NCBI GenBank assembly: GCA_027494115.1 | Contig: JAOSJL010000001.1 | Coordinates: 496,001 to 560,000 of the forward strand | Direction: 5' to 3' | Origin: Acidimicrobiia bacterium | Lineage (GTDB): Bacteria; Actinomycetota; Acidimicrobiia; IMCC26256; JAOSJL01 | Length of the DNA stretch: 64,000 nucleotides | In this document: piece by piece, positions 9,200-17,659 of the stretch | Numbering within the stretch: the stretch's first letter is position 1 | How the letters are laid out: the number at the start of each line of letters is the position of its first letter | Program-made: the position numbers and the translations under genes | Notes under the pieces: model-generated | Seen by the model: the letters and a program-made list of their open reading frames with translations, nothing else | What the model was told of the DNA's origin: nothing | Databases searched by the model: none

Positions 9200-9669
9200 C
9201 GGCGCCTGTGGCGAGTTCCTCCAGCGCCACGCGCTCGGCGTCGAGCGACGTGTCCGCGAGTTCGCGTGCGAGGCGGAGGTGCAGCACTGCCGATGAGAAC
9301 GCGACGGTCGCCCCGAACAGGCGACCCCGCTTCGACACTCCCGGGCTCGCGACCATCACCACGCTGTCGCCGAGGTCGATGAGAGCACCCATGCTCAACC
9401 AGTTCTCAGGACGGCTGTCGTCCTTCAGCGCCATGACGGTGGCGGCGCCGACGACGAAGTCGCGGATCCCCACCAGGCGGGCCGCGCCCTTGGTGCGCGC
9501 GCCGACCGGGCCACCGCCGAAGAAGGCCCGCGAGACGAGGCCGGGGGAACAGGGTGGCGGCTATGCCCAACCCGAGGCGCCCGCGGGCGGCCATCAGTGT
9601 CGCTCGGCGCACGTCGAGCGCACCACCTGTCAGTTCTTCGATCCCGCGCGTCGTGTCCATGGCGTTCAT
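9186..9669 (-). CDS. Small hydrophobic protein of unknown function (frame broken once)
   Basis: About 160 residues when one extra G near 9539-9540 is removed; without that the two halves lie in different frames. The protein begins MNAMDTTRGIEELTGG, continues with ARGRLGLGIAATLFPRLVSRAFFGG and then IRDFVVGAATVMAL and MGALIDLGDSVVMVAS, suggesting three or four short membrane helices as in DUF4267-like integral membrane proteins; that family match is my impression only. It overlaps the FAD oxidoreductase start by 14 bases, so translation is probably coupled. Start could be 9669 or the next Met codon at 9660. Confidence 0.6.
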
Positions 9670-9718
9670 CCTGCCACCGATCCGCGGCGGTCCGTCAGCC
9701 GGACCGCTCAGCCGGGAA

Positions 9719-10642
9719 TCAGCGGGGCGGTACCAGCCACTCCGCCCATCCGGTTCCGCCGGTTCCGCCGGTTCCATCTCCGAGGAACCGACACAACGCT
9801 CGGAGATAGCGAGAAGTGCGACCGTCGTCCGCCACCACGGGCGTGGCCGTCAGCGAGAGCACCTCGACGTCGATTTCCGTGTCGTGGTTGACGACGTAGC
9901 GGGCAGCGGTCGGGAATCCCTCGGCGTCGGTGTGCGACTCGACGCGCAGCGCCTCGACGACATGCGTCTCGTCGCGGGGATCGCTGAGGTAACCCGTCAC
10001 GAAGGAATCTCCTCCGTAGCTGAGAACGCTGGTGGCATGCCCGTCCGGCGTCTGCCACGCCGCCCAGTGCCACGGCGTCGACCACCAGTCGCGGGGTCCG
10101 AAGGAGTGATCCCTCTCGCCGCGACCCGAGAAGGCGATCCTCTCGTCGTCGAGCAGGATCTCACCCTGCACCGTGCCGGGTTGCTGGTCGTGGCCCGCCG
10201 ATCCGTCACCGGGTTCGGGATAGGAGAAGACGTCGCCGTCGGCCTCCCAGTCGAGGTCGAGACCCACCGCCACCCGTTCCCCGCGCTCGCCACGGAACAC
10301 GTCGCCGGGCTCGTCGAGTCGGACGCCCAACGCCTCGAGCCCGACCCCCCAGTGCTCGAACGGCGTCTCGCAGGTCAGCTCGGCCCAGAGGCCGCCGGCA
10401 CGGATCTCGAGCGCGGAATCGCTCGGCGGAGGTGTCTCGTCGTCGCGGACCACCACGTGGCCGATCCCGGGCCCCACGAGCCACCCCCAGAAGTAGGCGG
10501 TGGACCGGCACGGCCGACGTCCGAGCTGGACGAAACCGCCGACGCCGTCGTCCCGGGAGAAGTCGACATGCCAGGACTCCACCCACAGGGGGTCGCCGGT
10601 GGGCTCGTGTCGACCCTCACGGGCCCGGTCGGCGTCTACCAC
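9719..10642 (-). CDS. Uncharacterised two-lobe beta protein (DUF7064/CrtC-like lipocalin fold suggested)
   Basis: About 307 residues from the GTG at 10642; the frame is open to 10780, and another GTG at 10693 is possible. No signal peptide. The chain is rich in beta-strand patterns with many Trp and Asp. The best landmark is SGRGERDHSFGPRDWW, a Gly-Arg-Asp-His-Ser-Trp/Phe-Gly-Pro-Arg-Asp pattern found in lipocalin-like proteins related to carotenoid hydratase CrtC and DUF7064. Activity is unknown. The C terminus carries a Gly/Thr repeat (GDGTGGTGGTGWAEW) encoded by tandem GGTTCCGCC-like triplets. It precedes the 9.2-9.7 kb gene on the same strand. Confidence 0.6.
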   Translation of the reverse strand: MVDADRAREGRHEPTGDPLWVESWHVDFSRDDGVGGFVQLGRRPCRSTAYFWGWLVGPGIGHVVVRDDETPPPSDSALEIRAGGLWAELTCETPFEHWGVGLEALGVRLDEPGDVFRGERGERVAVGLDLDWEADGDVFSYPEPGDGSAGHDQQPGTVQGEILLDDERIAFSGRGERDHSFGPRDWWSTPWHWAAWQTPDGHATSVLSYGGDSFVTGYLSDPRDETHVVEALRVESHTDAEGFPTAARYVVNHDTEIDVEVLSLTATPVVADDGRTSRYLRALCRFLGDGTGGTGGTGWAEWLVPPR

Positions 10643-10810
10643 CCGATGCCCCGAAGCATCGGTAACAAGAATCGCGGACCTCGGCGACCCCACATGCGCC
10701 GGAGGGTACCGCCGGCGCTCGGTCGCCCGCCCGAGATCCGCGGCCTGCCGCCGAAATCCCGGCCTCGTTGATCTCGACACGTACCCAGGCCATTTTGCCT
10801 ATTGCCCGAA

Positions 10811-10840
10811 TTGACCCAGACACGTAGAGTGGTCTACGAA
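10811..10840 (+). promoter_or_regulatory. Possible housekeeping promoter for the LPXTG pair
   Basis: TTGACC (10811-10816) and TACGAA (10835-10840) are separated by 18 bases, a reasonable sigma-70-type arrangement about 65 bases before the start at 10907. It lies in the spacer between two divergent genes. The -10 match is imperfect, so this is tentative. Confidence 0.35.
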
Positions 10841-10906
10841 TACTCGGAGGTATCTCACGAGCTACCGGGATCAGGCGCTCCACGCGCGCCGGGAGGACAC
10901 AGGCCG

Positions 10907-12139
10907 ATGAAGCCACGACGGGGACCCGGACGGATGGTTCGCCGCACAACGACCCTCGTCGCCGCGGTTGCGCTTCTGGTCGGTGTTGCGGCCGTTCCCG
11001 CAGGTGCCGAGTCGGAGACTCCCGGCGAGACCAAGCAGCGCGTCGAACAGGAGATCCGCGACACGCTCCGGCAGGTCGCCGGGGTCGTCGACGGAATCGA
11101 GAGCAACGTCAAGAATGATCTCGGGCAGGCCGTGGGCCAACTCGCCTCCGGCGACGTGCAGGGAGCCCAGCAGGGCCTCGTCGGACTCGGACACGAGGTC
11201 GAGTGCACGGCCATCGAGGCCGCCGCACGCTATGCGCCCTATCCCCGCGGCCTCATCAGCTACGACATCCCCTCCGGTCTGGCCTTCGCCGACATCACCG
11301 TTCCGAATGCGTCGGACGGTACGCCGTGTGTCTTCGAACAGGGAGTCGAGGTCGTCACCGTGTCGTGGGGCCTCTACCTGGACCAGTGGGGAGTCCTGCC
11401 GCAATGGGAAGAGGACACCGACGCCGTGACCGTGACCGGGAGCGGGACCTACCGGATGCAGGTCGGCCTTCCCGGTCCCACGGCAGACCCTGAGGCGCTG
11501 GCCGCCGCCCAAGACCTCATCTTGGGGGGCGAGTCAGGTGCTGCGCTCGGCGACGCTGCGGGTCCGCTCAGCGCGGCCGCCGACGGCCTGTCCGGCATCA
11601 TCGACGGCATCATCGGCTCGTTGACCCCGGACCAGATCAGCGGAATCCTCGACTTCATCTGCCCCTTCCAGGTCGACACCTTCCGGGCCAGCGCTGCCGA
11701 CGTCCCCCAGACACTCGGCGGCGGATTCGGCACCACGAACCTCACCGATCCGAACGTTTCTGTTCTGGGCATGCTCGACGGAGTCGTCGTCGAAACTCCC
11801 GAGATCGCCGCGGCGGGTCGCGACTCGGGCACTGCGGTCGCCAAGACGCTCGGTGCGTCGGCTGATCTCGATGCATCGGCGGGAGGGCTCGACCTGGGCA
11901 ACCTCGATTGGGAGACCCTCTGTGTCGATCCGGAACCTCCCGAGGTCGGCGGGATCCAGGAAACGAACATCCCGACCGACTCGGGCACCGAGGTCGCGGG
12001 GGCGAGCACGCTGCCCCGGACCGGTACGGAAACACCCGGTGTCGTGGCGGTCGGCCTGGCACTGATCCTCGCCGGCTGGCTGGTCCTCACGGCCAACGCC
12101 CTCACCCGGGCACGCCGGCGCAACAGCACGGGAGCCTGA
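10907..12139 (+). CDS. Secreted LPXTG cell-wall-anchored protein of unknown function
   Basis: 410 residues from the ATG at 10907 (GGGAGG upstream; Met at 10934 is an alternative). It has a signal peptide (basic start, LVAAVALLVGVAAVPAGA), a helical region (about 25-80), a Cys-containing beta region with the short segment VSWGLYLDQWGVLPQW, a Gly/Ala-rich middle, and a C-terminal sortase signal: LPRTG near 369, a hydrophobic span and RARRR. Sortase would cut between Thr and Gly and attach it to peptidoglycan. No known adhesin or enzyme domain is recognisable. The next gene shares the same anchor and general plan, so the two are paralogues; a small hairpin (12141-12156) lies between them. Confidence 0.85.
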   Translation: MKPRRGPGRMVRRTTTLVAAVALLVGVAAVPAGAESETPGETKQRVEQEIRDTLRQVAGVVDGIESNVKNDLGQAVGQLASGDVQGAQQGLVGLGHEVECTAIEAAARYAPYPRGLISYDIPSGLAFADITVPNASDGTPCVFEQGVEVVTVSWGLYLDQWGVLPQWEEDTDAVTVTGSGTYRMQVGLPGPTADPEALAAAQDLILGGESGAALGDAAGPLSAAADGLSGIIDGIIGSLTPDQISGILDFICPFQVDTFRASAADVPQTLGGGFGTTNLTDPNVSVLGMLDGVVVETPEIAAAGRDSGTAVAKTLGASADLDASAGGLDLGNLDWETLCVDPEPPEVGGIQETNIPTDSGTEVAGASTLPRTGTETPGVVAVGLALILAGWLVLTANALTRARRRNSTGA

Positions 12140-12183
12140 CGGGTCCGGAAGGACCCTGACGTCCCCCCGGAGGGGGTTCTGAC

Positions 12184-13248
12184 ATGGCAAGGCACACGAG
12201 GCGCCGCACAACAGGCCACAGAAGTCGCCGGGGAGCCGCGCTCATCGCCGCGGTGGCCGCGCTGGGTCTCACCGTCGGCGTCACGCCGGCGGGTGCAGCA
12301 GCACCACCGAGCGCGGACGAACTGACGACAGCCACGCTGTACACCGCGATCGCCAACTCCGACGTCCTCGGGCCGGTGTTCGCCCACGCCGACGAGATCA
12401 TGATGTCGGTCGGCGCGGGACGAGAGATCCCCGACGGTCCTCGGCGTGAGATCACCGACGAGATCCTCGCCGAGTACGCAGCGCTCGACGCGCAGGCCGA
12501 CGCCCTCGTCGACCAGATCGCCGACGATGTGCTCGGCTTCGAGAGCCAGGGACTGCGCCAGGCAGCGGCCGACTACATGGGGTGCGCCGAGGCGCCCGTC
12601 GAGCACGAGTTCGGTAGCGACTCCGGCCAGACGTCCTACATCTCGATGGAGGGGACAGAGGCGGTCGTGCGCATCACCCTCGACAAGCCACTCTGCCAGC
12701 CCCTCCCCGTCGAACTGCTCAGCTTCGCCAAGATCGACGGCAAGGCCTGGCCACACCCGCAGAAGCTGCACGACAGCGATTACGCGATTCTCGACAAGGC
12801 CGGCACGACGGAACTGCGGGTCGATCTTCCGACGATCCCGGTCGTGGCCGCGTCCTCCGAGGGAACCGCATCGGCGAGCGGTGACGCTCCCACCGGCAGC
12901 AACGACCAGTTCGTCGGCACCCAGATCGGCGGCGACGTCGTCGGAGCGGAGGTGTGCGCGGCGCAGATCGACCTGATCCGCGATGGCGCTGTCAGCGTGC
13001 TGGGCGCCACCCTTCCCGGGCTGGTCGACGCGGTGCAGACCGATCAGCCGGAGAACCCGGCGTGTGTCGCCGGTGCCCAGGTCGTGCAGGCCTCCACCGA
13101 TCCGGTCGAGGTGCTGGGAATCCAGACGATTCCGCGCACCGGCTCGGAGACCCCGACCCTTCTCGCCATCGGGATTGCGCTCATCGTGACGGGCTGGTTG
13201 GTGCTCACCGCCAACGCGGCGTTCGGCTACCGCCGCCGGAACGCCTGA
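12184..13248 (+). CDS. Secreted cell-wall-anchored protein, paralogue of the preceding gene (IPRTG anchor)
   Basis: 354 residues with GGAGG ahead of the ATG. An N-terminal signal peptide (about 1-40, ending VTPAGAAA), a helical segment with acidic residues (DEILAEYAALDAQADALVDQ), one Cys pair region (YMGCAEAP, LDKPLCQPLP) and a second (VCAAQIDL, ENPACVAG) form the ectodomain. The C-terminal sortase-like signal reads IPRTGSETP near 316, then a hydrophobic stretch and YRRRNA. The first residue is Ile, not Leu, a variant that some sortases accept. The anchor segment (PRTG-S/T-ETP, then GWLVLTANA) is nearly the same as in the upstream gene, 44 bases away. Function unknown. Confidence 0.83.
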   Translation: MARHTRRRTTGHRSRRGAALIAAVAALGLTVGVTPAGAAAPPSADELTTATLYTAIANSDVLGPVFAHADEIMMSVGAGREIPDGPRREITDEILAEYAALDAQADALVDQIADDVLGFESQGLRQAAADYMGCAEAPVEHEFGSDSGQTSYISMEGTEAVVRITLDKPLCQPLPVELLSFAKIDGKAWPHPQKLHDSDYAILDKAGTTELRVDLPTIPVVAASSEGTASASGDAPTGSNDQFVGTQIGGDVVGAEVCAAQIDLIRDGAVSVLGATLPGLVDAVQTDQPENPACVAGAQVVQASTDPVEVLGIQTIPRTGSETPTLLAIGIALIVTGWLVLTANAAFGYRRRNA

Positions 13249-13264
13249 CGACCCACCGCTCGAC

Positions 13265-14200
13265 CTACGCCTCGGCGAACTGGCGCACGTCGGCCTGCTT
13301 GGCCTTGACCGCATCCGCGGCTTCGGTGAGTGCCGCCTTCTCGGTGTCGTCGAGGTTCAGCTCGACGACCTCTGAGACTCCACCCGCTCCCAGTTTCGCC
13401 ACGACGCCGAGATAGACGTCGCTGATGCCGTACTCGCCGTCGAGCCACGCGCACACGGGCATCGCCTCACCGGAGTCGGTGGCAATGGCCTCGACCATCT
13501 TCGCCGCCGCGCTCGAGGGTGCGTAGTAGGCGCTGCCGGTCTTGAGGTAGCCGACGATCTCGGCACCACCGTCGCGTGTGCGTTGCACGAGCTCGTCGAT
13601 CACTGCGGTGTCGGCCAGCTCCGTGAGGGGCTTGCCGTCGACGGTCACGAGACTCGGAACCGGCACCATGGTGTCGCCGTGGCTGCCCAGGGTCACGGCA
13701 TCGACAACCGAGGGTGAGACATTGAAGTGCTCGGCCACGAAGTGCTTGAAGCGGGCCGTGTCGAGCATGCCCGCCTGACCCATGACCCGGGAATGGGGGA
13801 AGCCGCTGACGAGGGACGTGAGCATCGTCATCTCGTCGAGGGGGTTCGACACGACGACGATCACGGCGTCGGGCGACTGGGCCACGAACTTCTCGGTGAC
13901 CTCGCGCACGATGCCGGCGTTGACCTCGAGGAGGTCCATGCGGCTCATGCCGGGCTTGCGGGGTAGGCCGGCGGTGATCACGCAGATATCGGACCCGGCC
14001 GTCTCGTCGTAGCCGTTGGTGCCCACGATGCGGGTGTCGAAGCCCTCGATGGAGCGGCACTCCATCAGGTCGAGAGCGAGACCCTGGGGCTTACCCTCGA
14101 TGATGTCGACCATCACCACCTCATCGGCGTAGCCGGCTTCGGCGATGCGCTGAACGGTGGTGGAGCCGTAGAAGCCGGCGCCGACAACGGTGACCTTCAT
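13265..14200 (-). CDS. mdh: Malate dehydrogenase (LDH/MDH superfamily)
   Basis: 311 residues, normal length. NAD-binding GAGFYGS (G7xG9xxG12), acidic D32 in VMVDI for NAD preference, the substrate loop GLPRKPGMSRMDLL with Arg81 and Arg87 (Arg at the first position marks malate/oxaloacetate rather than lactate specificity), NPLDEMT, and the catalytic His in LGSHGDTMVP. It interconverts malate and oxaloacetate in the TCA cycle. It points away from the J-domain gene, whose stop lies 155 bases upstream, and icd lies beyond that on the same strand, so TCA genes are loosely clustered here. Confidence 0.95.
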   Translation of the reverse strand: MKVTVVGAGFYGSTTVQRIAEAGYADEVVMVDIIEGKPQGLALDLMECRSIEGFDTRIVGTNGYDETAGSDICVITAGLPRKPGMSRMDLLEVNAGIVREVTEKFVAQSPDAVIVVVSNPLDEMTMLTSLVSGFPHSRVMGQAGMLDTARFKHFVAEHFNVSPSVVDAVTLGSHGDTMVPVPSLVTVDGKPLTELADTAVIDELVQRTRDGGAEIVGYLKTGSAYYAPSSAAAKMVEAIATDSGEAMPVCAWLDGEYGISDVYLGVVAKLGAGGVSEVVELNLDDTEKAALTEAADAVKAKQADVRQFAEA

Positions 14201-14326
14201 GGCTGTGCGACCATGGCTGTGCGACCTCCCGGACGTCGTTACCGCCGAATGTTTCCGCCGAAACTACCCCGGAGCACGGCGGCCACTCCTACCGACTCAT
14301 CGGCGAGCGGCCACGGTTCCGCCCGC

Positions 14327-14365
14327 GAGTCAGTCGCCCGAGTCAGTCGCCCGAGTCAGTCCCCT
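14327..14365. repeat. Three tandem copies of a 13-base unit carrying stops in all three minus-strand frames
   Basis: The unit GAGTCAGTCGCCC starts at 14327, 14340 and 14353 (last copy incomplete). On the minus strand each copy contains TGA, and because the period is 13 (one more than a multiple of three) the three TGAs fall in three different frames. The first TGA met by the J-domain gene (14356-14358) is its own stop. Confidence 0.8.
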
Positions 14366-15129
14366 GAAGCCATTCGCCCGGGTGCGGTCTGCAACAGGAT
14401 GTGGCGTGCCTCGGTGAGCTCGGAGATACGGTCTGCGGCCGCGGCACCGGTGCCTCCGTGGTCGGGATGCGCATCGCGCACCAGCAGCCTGAAGCGAGCC
14501 TGGACGGAGGCACGCTCCACGTCGTCTGTCGGTCCGAGATCGAGGACCTCCATGGCCCACCGCGTCTCTGTGGGGATGCCACGCCAACGATCGACGGCAC
14601 CGTTGGCCTGAATCCGGGCCGTCACCCCCGGTGGTGTGGGGCGCGCGACGGGAACGCCGTGCAGAAGGCGCCTCTCCACGATTCCCGGCGGGACGGCCCA
14701 TCCGTGGCGCACGACCTGCTCGATGGTCTGGAGCGCCTCACGGCGGGACGTGTCGGGCAGAGCGGCCGCAGCCATGACGGCACCGAGGATCTGGGGCGTC
14801 GGCCTTCCGTGGACGTCGAGTTCCAGGACGCGGACTCCGTATTCGGTGACGATCCGGTGTCGAGAGCGGTCGAGTCCGTGATTGTCGGTCTGGAGCCGGT
14901 ATCGCAGGGCGATGCGCGGCACGGCCAGTCCGTCGCGCGCGTCGGCGAGGAGAGGGGAAAGCATTTCCACGCGTTCGTCATCGAGGTCGACGATGAACTC
15001 GGCGACTACCGCGCGCAACAGCAGCAGCCCGTAGCCGGCGCCACCGAACGGAAGATAGCCGTCGTCGATCGCGACGCGCCGCGTCGGCATGTGTCGGCGG
15101 GTATGGCGGACGTTCAGTTCGGCGAGCAC
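14356..15129 (-). CDS. J-domain protein with C-terminal J domain
   Basis: 257 residues from a GTG, or about 244 from the ATG at 15090; neither start has a good ribosome binding site. Residues 1-185 are an unrecognised domain with strands such as VLELDVHGRPTPQILGAVMA and VPPGIVERRLLHGVPVAR. Residues 190-250 are a J domain: RWAMEVLDLGPTDDVE, then LVRDAHPDHGGTG with the HPD signature, and a final helix RISELTEARHILL. HPD proteins stimulate Hsp70 (DnaK) ATPase. A J domain at the C-terminal end, without the Gly/Phe or zinc-finger regions, means this is not DnaJ itself but a client-specific co-chaperone. The stop lies in the 13-base repeat. Confidence 0.75.
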   Translation of the reverse strand: MLAELNVRHTRRHMPTRRVAIDDGYLPFGGAGYGLLLLRAVVAEFIVDLDDERVEMLSPLLADARDGLAVPRIALRYRLQTDNHGLDRSRHRIVTEYGVRVLELDVHGRPTPQILGAVMAAAALPDTSRREALQTIEQVVRHGWAVPPGIVERRLLHGVPVARPTPPGVTARIQANGAVDRWRGIPTETRWAMEVLDLGPTDDVERASVQARFRLLVRDAHPDHGGTGAAAADRISELTEARHILLQTAPGRMASGD

Positions 15130-15153
15130 CGGGTCTGCCGACGCGCCCGTCGT

Positions 15154-16356
15154 CTACAACCTGTCGATGATCGCCGAAGCGAACTCGGAGGTCTTGACCT
15201 CGGTGGCGTCGTCCATGAGGCGGGCAAAATCGTACGTGACGATCCTGTCGGCGATGGTGGCCTCGAGAGCCGTGACGATGGAATCGGCGGCCTCCTGCCA
15301 GCCGAGATGCTCCAGCATGAGGACACCGCTGAGCAGCACCGAACCGGGATTCACCTTGTCTTGGCCCGCGTACTTCGGCGCGGTGCCGTGCGTGGCTTCG
15401 AAGATGCCGTGGCCGGTCTCGTAGTTGATGTTTCCTCCGGGCGCGATGCCGATGCCACCGACCTGCGCAGCCAGAGCGTCGGACAGATAGTCGCCGTTGA
15501 GGTTCATCGTTGCTATCACGTCGAACTCGGCCGGCCTCGTGAGCACCTGTTGGAGCGTGATGTCGGCGATGGCGTCCTTGACGAGGATCCTTCCGCCCGG
15601 GTCACCGCCGCAGTCGTCCCAGCCGACGGCGACGTCGCTGAACTCCTCGCGCACGAGGTCGTAGCCCCACTGGCGGAACGCGCCCTCGGTGAACTTCATG
15701 ATGTTGCCCTTGTGCACGAGTGTCACCGATTCACGCTTGTGTTCGACCGCGTACTCAATGGCGGCGCGCACGAGACGTTTCGTGCCACGCTCCGAGATCG
15801 GCTTGATCCCGATCCCGGAATCGGGACGGATGTCGATGTCGAACTCGTGCTTCATGAACTCGATGAGCTTTTGGGCTTCGGCCGATCCTCTCTCGAACTC
15901 GAGGCCGGAGTACACGTCTTCGGTGTTCTCCCGGAAGATGACCATGTCGACGAGCTCGGGATGGCGCACCGGCGAGGGCACGCCCTCGAACCAGCGGACC
16001 GGTCGGAGGCAGACGTAGAGGTCGAGGATCTGGCGCAGCGCCACGTTGAGGGAGCGGAAGCCGCCACCGATCGGTGTCGTGAGGGGCCCCTTGATCCCGA
16101 TGAGGTGGTCGCGGAACGCCTCCACGGTCTCTGTGGGGAGCCAGTCACCGACCTCGTCGTAGGCGGCCTGACCCGCAAGAACCTCTTTCCAGGCGATCCG
16201 CCGGGCACCGCCGGACGACTTCTCGACGGCGGCGTCGATGACCCGCTTCGCGGCCGGCCAGATGTCGACGCCGGTGCCGTCGCCCATGATGAACGGCACG
16301 ATCGGCTCGTCGGGAACACGGAGTACGTCGTCGACGAGGGTGATCTTCTCAGGCAT
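15154..16356 (-). CDS. icd: Isocitrate dehydrogenase, NADP-type fold
   Basis: 400 residues from ATG 16356, which follows GGAGGAACC; 20 extra upstream codons are unlikely. Key segments are [33 protein letters not shown] (substrate-binding Ser/Asn), [27 protein letters not shown], the [13 protein letters not shown] Lys, and the dinucleotide-binding [15 protein letters not shown]. It oxidatively decarboxylates isocitrate to 2-oxoglutarate in the TCA cycle. The [10 protein letters not shown] segment matches NADP-using, E. coli-like homodimeric enzymes. The stop is 24 bases from the J-domain gene start. Confidence 0.95.
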   Translation of the reverse strand: MPEKITLVDDVLRVPDEPIVPFIMGDGTGVDIWPAAKRVIDAAVEKSSGGARRIAWKEVLAGQAAYDEVGDWLPTETVEAFRDHLIGIKGPLTTPIGGGFRSLNVALRQILDLYVCLRPVRWFEGVPSPVRHPELVDMVIFRENTEDVYSGLEFERGSAEAQKLIEFMKHEFDIDIRPDSGIGIKPISERGTKRLVRAAIEYAVEHKRESVTLVHKGNIMKFTEGAFRQWGYDLVREEFSDVAVGWDDCGGDPGGRILVKDAIADITLQQVLTRPAEFDVIATMNLNGDYLSDALAAQVGGIGIAPGGNINYETGHGIFEATHGTAPKYAGQDKVNPGSVLLSGVLMLEHLGWQEAADSIVTALEATIADRIVTYDFARLMDDATEVKTSEFASAIIDRL

Positions 16357-16476
16357 CGGTTCCTCCGGCTGTGACGGACCAACCATCGTAGGGGAGCCCG
16401 CTTCGGAGGTGCCCATCGCCCGACGTCGGCGGGTGGTGTCCGACAGCGGGCGGGATCCGACGGCGAGCGGGATCCG

Positions 16477-16704
16477 TCAGCGCGCGAGAGCCACGACGCC
16501 GAGCGTCACGAGGTAGACGACCAGCAGCACCGCTCCGAGACCCCAGGCCGCGATCCGCGAGAAGGGGCGGGGTTCGCCCGGACCGAAACCCGCCGTCATG
16601 CGGCACTCGGGGCAGCGCTCGGCGCCGGCGGGCACCTGGGCACCGCAGAGCCCGCACGTGGACGGCTCGAGCGGACGTGGGGCCTCGCTGAACTGGGCCG
16701 TCAT
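16477..16704 (-). CDS. Small zinc-ribbon membrane protein
   Basis: 75 residues. Two CxxC pairs (CGLCG at 17-21 and CPEC at 31-34) form a zinc ribbon near the N terminus, followed by a Pro/Arg linker and one membrane helix (about 51-73, WGLGAVLLVVYLVTLGVVALA). Such proteins are common in actinomycetes and uncharacterised. It starts 10 bases downstream of folD's end on the same strand and is probably co-transcribed with it. Confidence 0.75.
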   Translation of the reverse strand: MTAQFSEAPRPLEPSTCGLCGAQVPAGAERCPECRMTAGFGPGEPRPFSRIAAWGLGAVLLVVYLVTLGVVALAR

Positions 16705-16714
16705 GACGGAGCGG

Positions 16715-17581
16715 TCACGACCGGGACGCCCGCTGCTCGGCCCGCTCCACCGTGTTGCGCAGCAACATGGCGATCGTCATCGGGCCGACGCCACCCGGGA
16801 CCGGTGCCAGCCACGCGGCGACGTCGACCACGTCGGGTGCCACGTCGCCGGCAATACCGTCGTCGGTTCGTGAGATGCCGATATCGACGACGGCCGCACC
16901 GGGCTTGACCATGTCGGCGGTGATCATCCCGGGCTTTCCGGCGGCTGCGACGAGAATGTCGGCCGAGCGGGTGTGCTCGGGGAGGAACTGGGTGCCGGTG
17001 TGGCACTGCGTGACCGTGGCGTTGCCGCCTTCCTCCTTCAGGGAGAGCAGCATCGCGAGCGGGCGACCGGCGGTCGGTCCGCGCCCGACGATGACGACGT
17101 GACGACCTGCGATCGGAACGTTGTTGCGCTCGAGGAGCGCCACGACACCGAGCGGCGTACACGGACGTGGCGTGTCGCGTGCTCCCAGCGCGAGGTGACC
17201 GAGGTTCATGGGGTGGAGCCCGTCGGCGTCCTTGGTCGGGTCGACCGCCTGAATGAGCGTCCCGTAGTCGAGGTGGTCGGGGACCGGGTACTGGATGAGG
17301 TACCCGTCGATGGCCGGATCGGCGTTCAGCGTCTCGATCACACGCAACACGTCGGCGCCCGACACGTCGGCGGGGTGGTCTTCGCGAACGCTGTGGATAC
17401 CGATGTCGGCACACGCCTTGTGCTTCATGCGCACGTAGACCTGGCTGCCCTCGTCGTCGCCGATCAGCACCGTCGCCAGGCCGGGCGTCACTCCTTGCTC
17501 GGCGAGCTTCGCCACACGTTCGCGCAACTCGTCGCGGATCGCCGCCGAGGCAGCCTTCCCGTCGAGGATCTTCGCCGCCAC
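16715..17581 (-). CDS. folD: Methylenetetrahydrofolate dehydrogenase/cyclohydrolase
   Basis: 288 residues. The catalytic Y49xxxK53 pair is in QVYVRMKHKAC; DGYLIQYPVP replaces the usual QLPLP; VDPTKDADGLHPMNLG and PCTPLGV are the conserved folate-site loops; the NADP site reads VVIVGRGPTAGRPLAMLL; PVPGGVGPMTIAML is the C-terminal signature. It converts methylene-THF to formyl-THF, supplying one-carbon units. The purine genes purH and purN, which consume formyl-THF, lie just upstream in the same direction, a sensible functional grouping, although a strong hairpin separates folD from purH. Confidence 0.96.
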   Translation of the reverse strand: MAAKILDGKAASAAIRDELRERVAKLAEQGVTPGLATVLIGDDEGSQVYVRMKHKACADIGIHSVREDHPADVSGADVLRVIETLNADPAIDGYLIQYPVPDHLDYGTLIQAVDPTKDADGLHPMNLGHLALGARDTPRPCTPLGVVALLERNNVPIAGRHVVIVGRGPTAGRPLAMLLSLKEEGGNATVTQCHTGTQFLPEHTRSADILVAAAGKPGMITADMVKPGAAVVDIGISRTDDGIAGDVAPDVVDVAAWLAPVPGGVGPMTIAMLLRNTVERAEQRASRS

Positions 17582-17601
17582 GTGTCCTACCTCTTTCCCC
17601 C

Positions 17602-17646
17602 TAGTGCGTCCGTGAGGTTCGCATAGCGAACCTCACGGACGCACTA
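17602..17646. terminator. 21-bp perfect inverted repeat with 3-base loop (hairpin family A)
   Basis: TAGTGCGTCCGTGAGGTTCGC, loop ATA, then its exact complement, in the 78-base gap between purH and folD. It has no long T run, so may be a terminator/attenuator or an mRNA-stabilising element. It shares the GCGTCC...GAGGTTCG...ATAGCG core with the elements at 22727 and 60546. (The quoted left arm is 21 bases at 17602-17622.). Confidence 0.8.
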
Positions 17647-17659
17647 CCTAGGGTCAACG

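Noticed and set aside
14401-16374. 657-codon plus-strand open frame opposite icd and the J-domain gene
   Set aside because: Antisense shadow; the minus-strand frames encode recognisable proteins.
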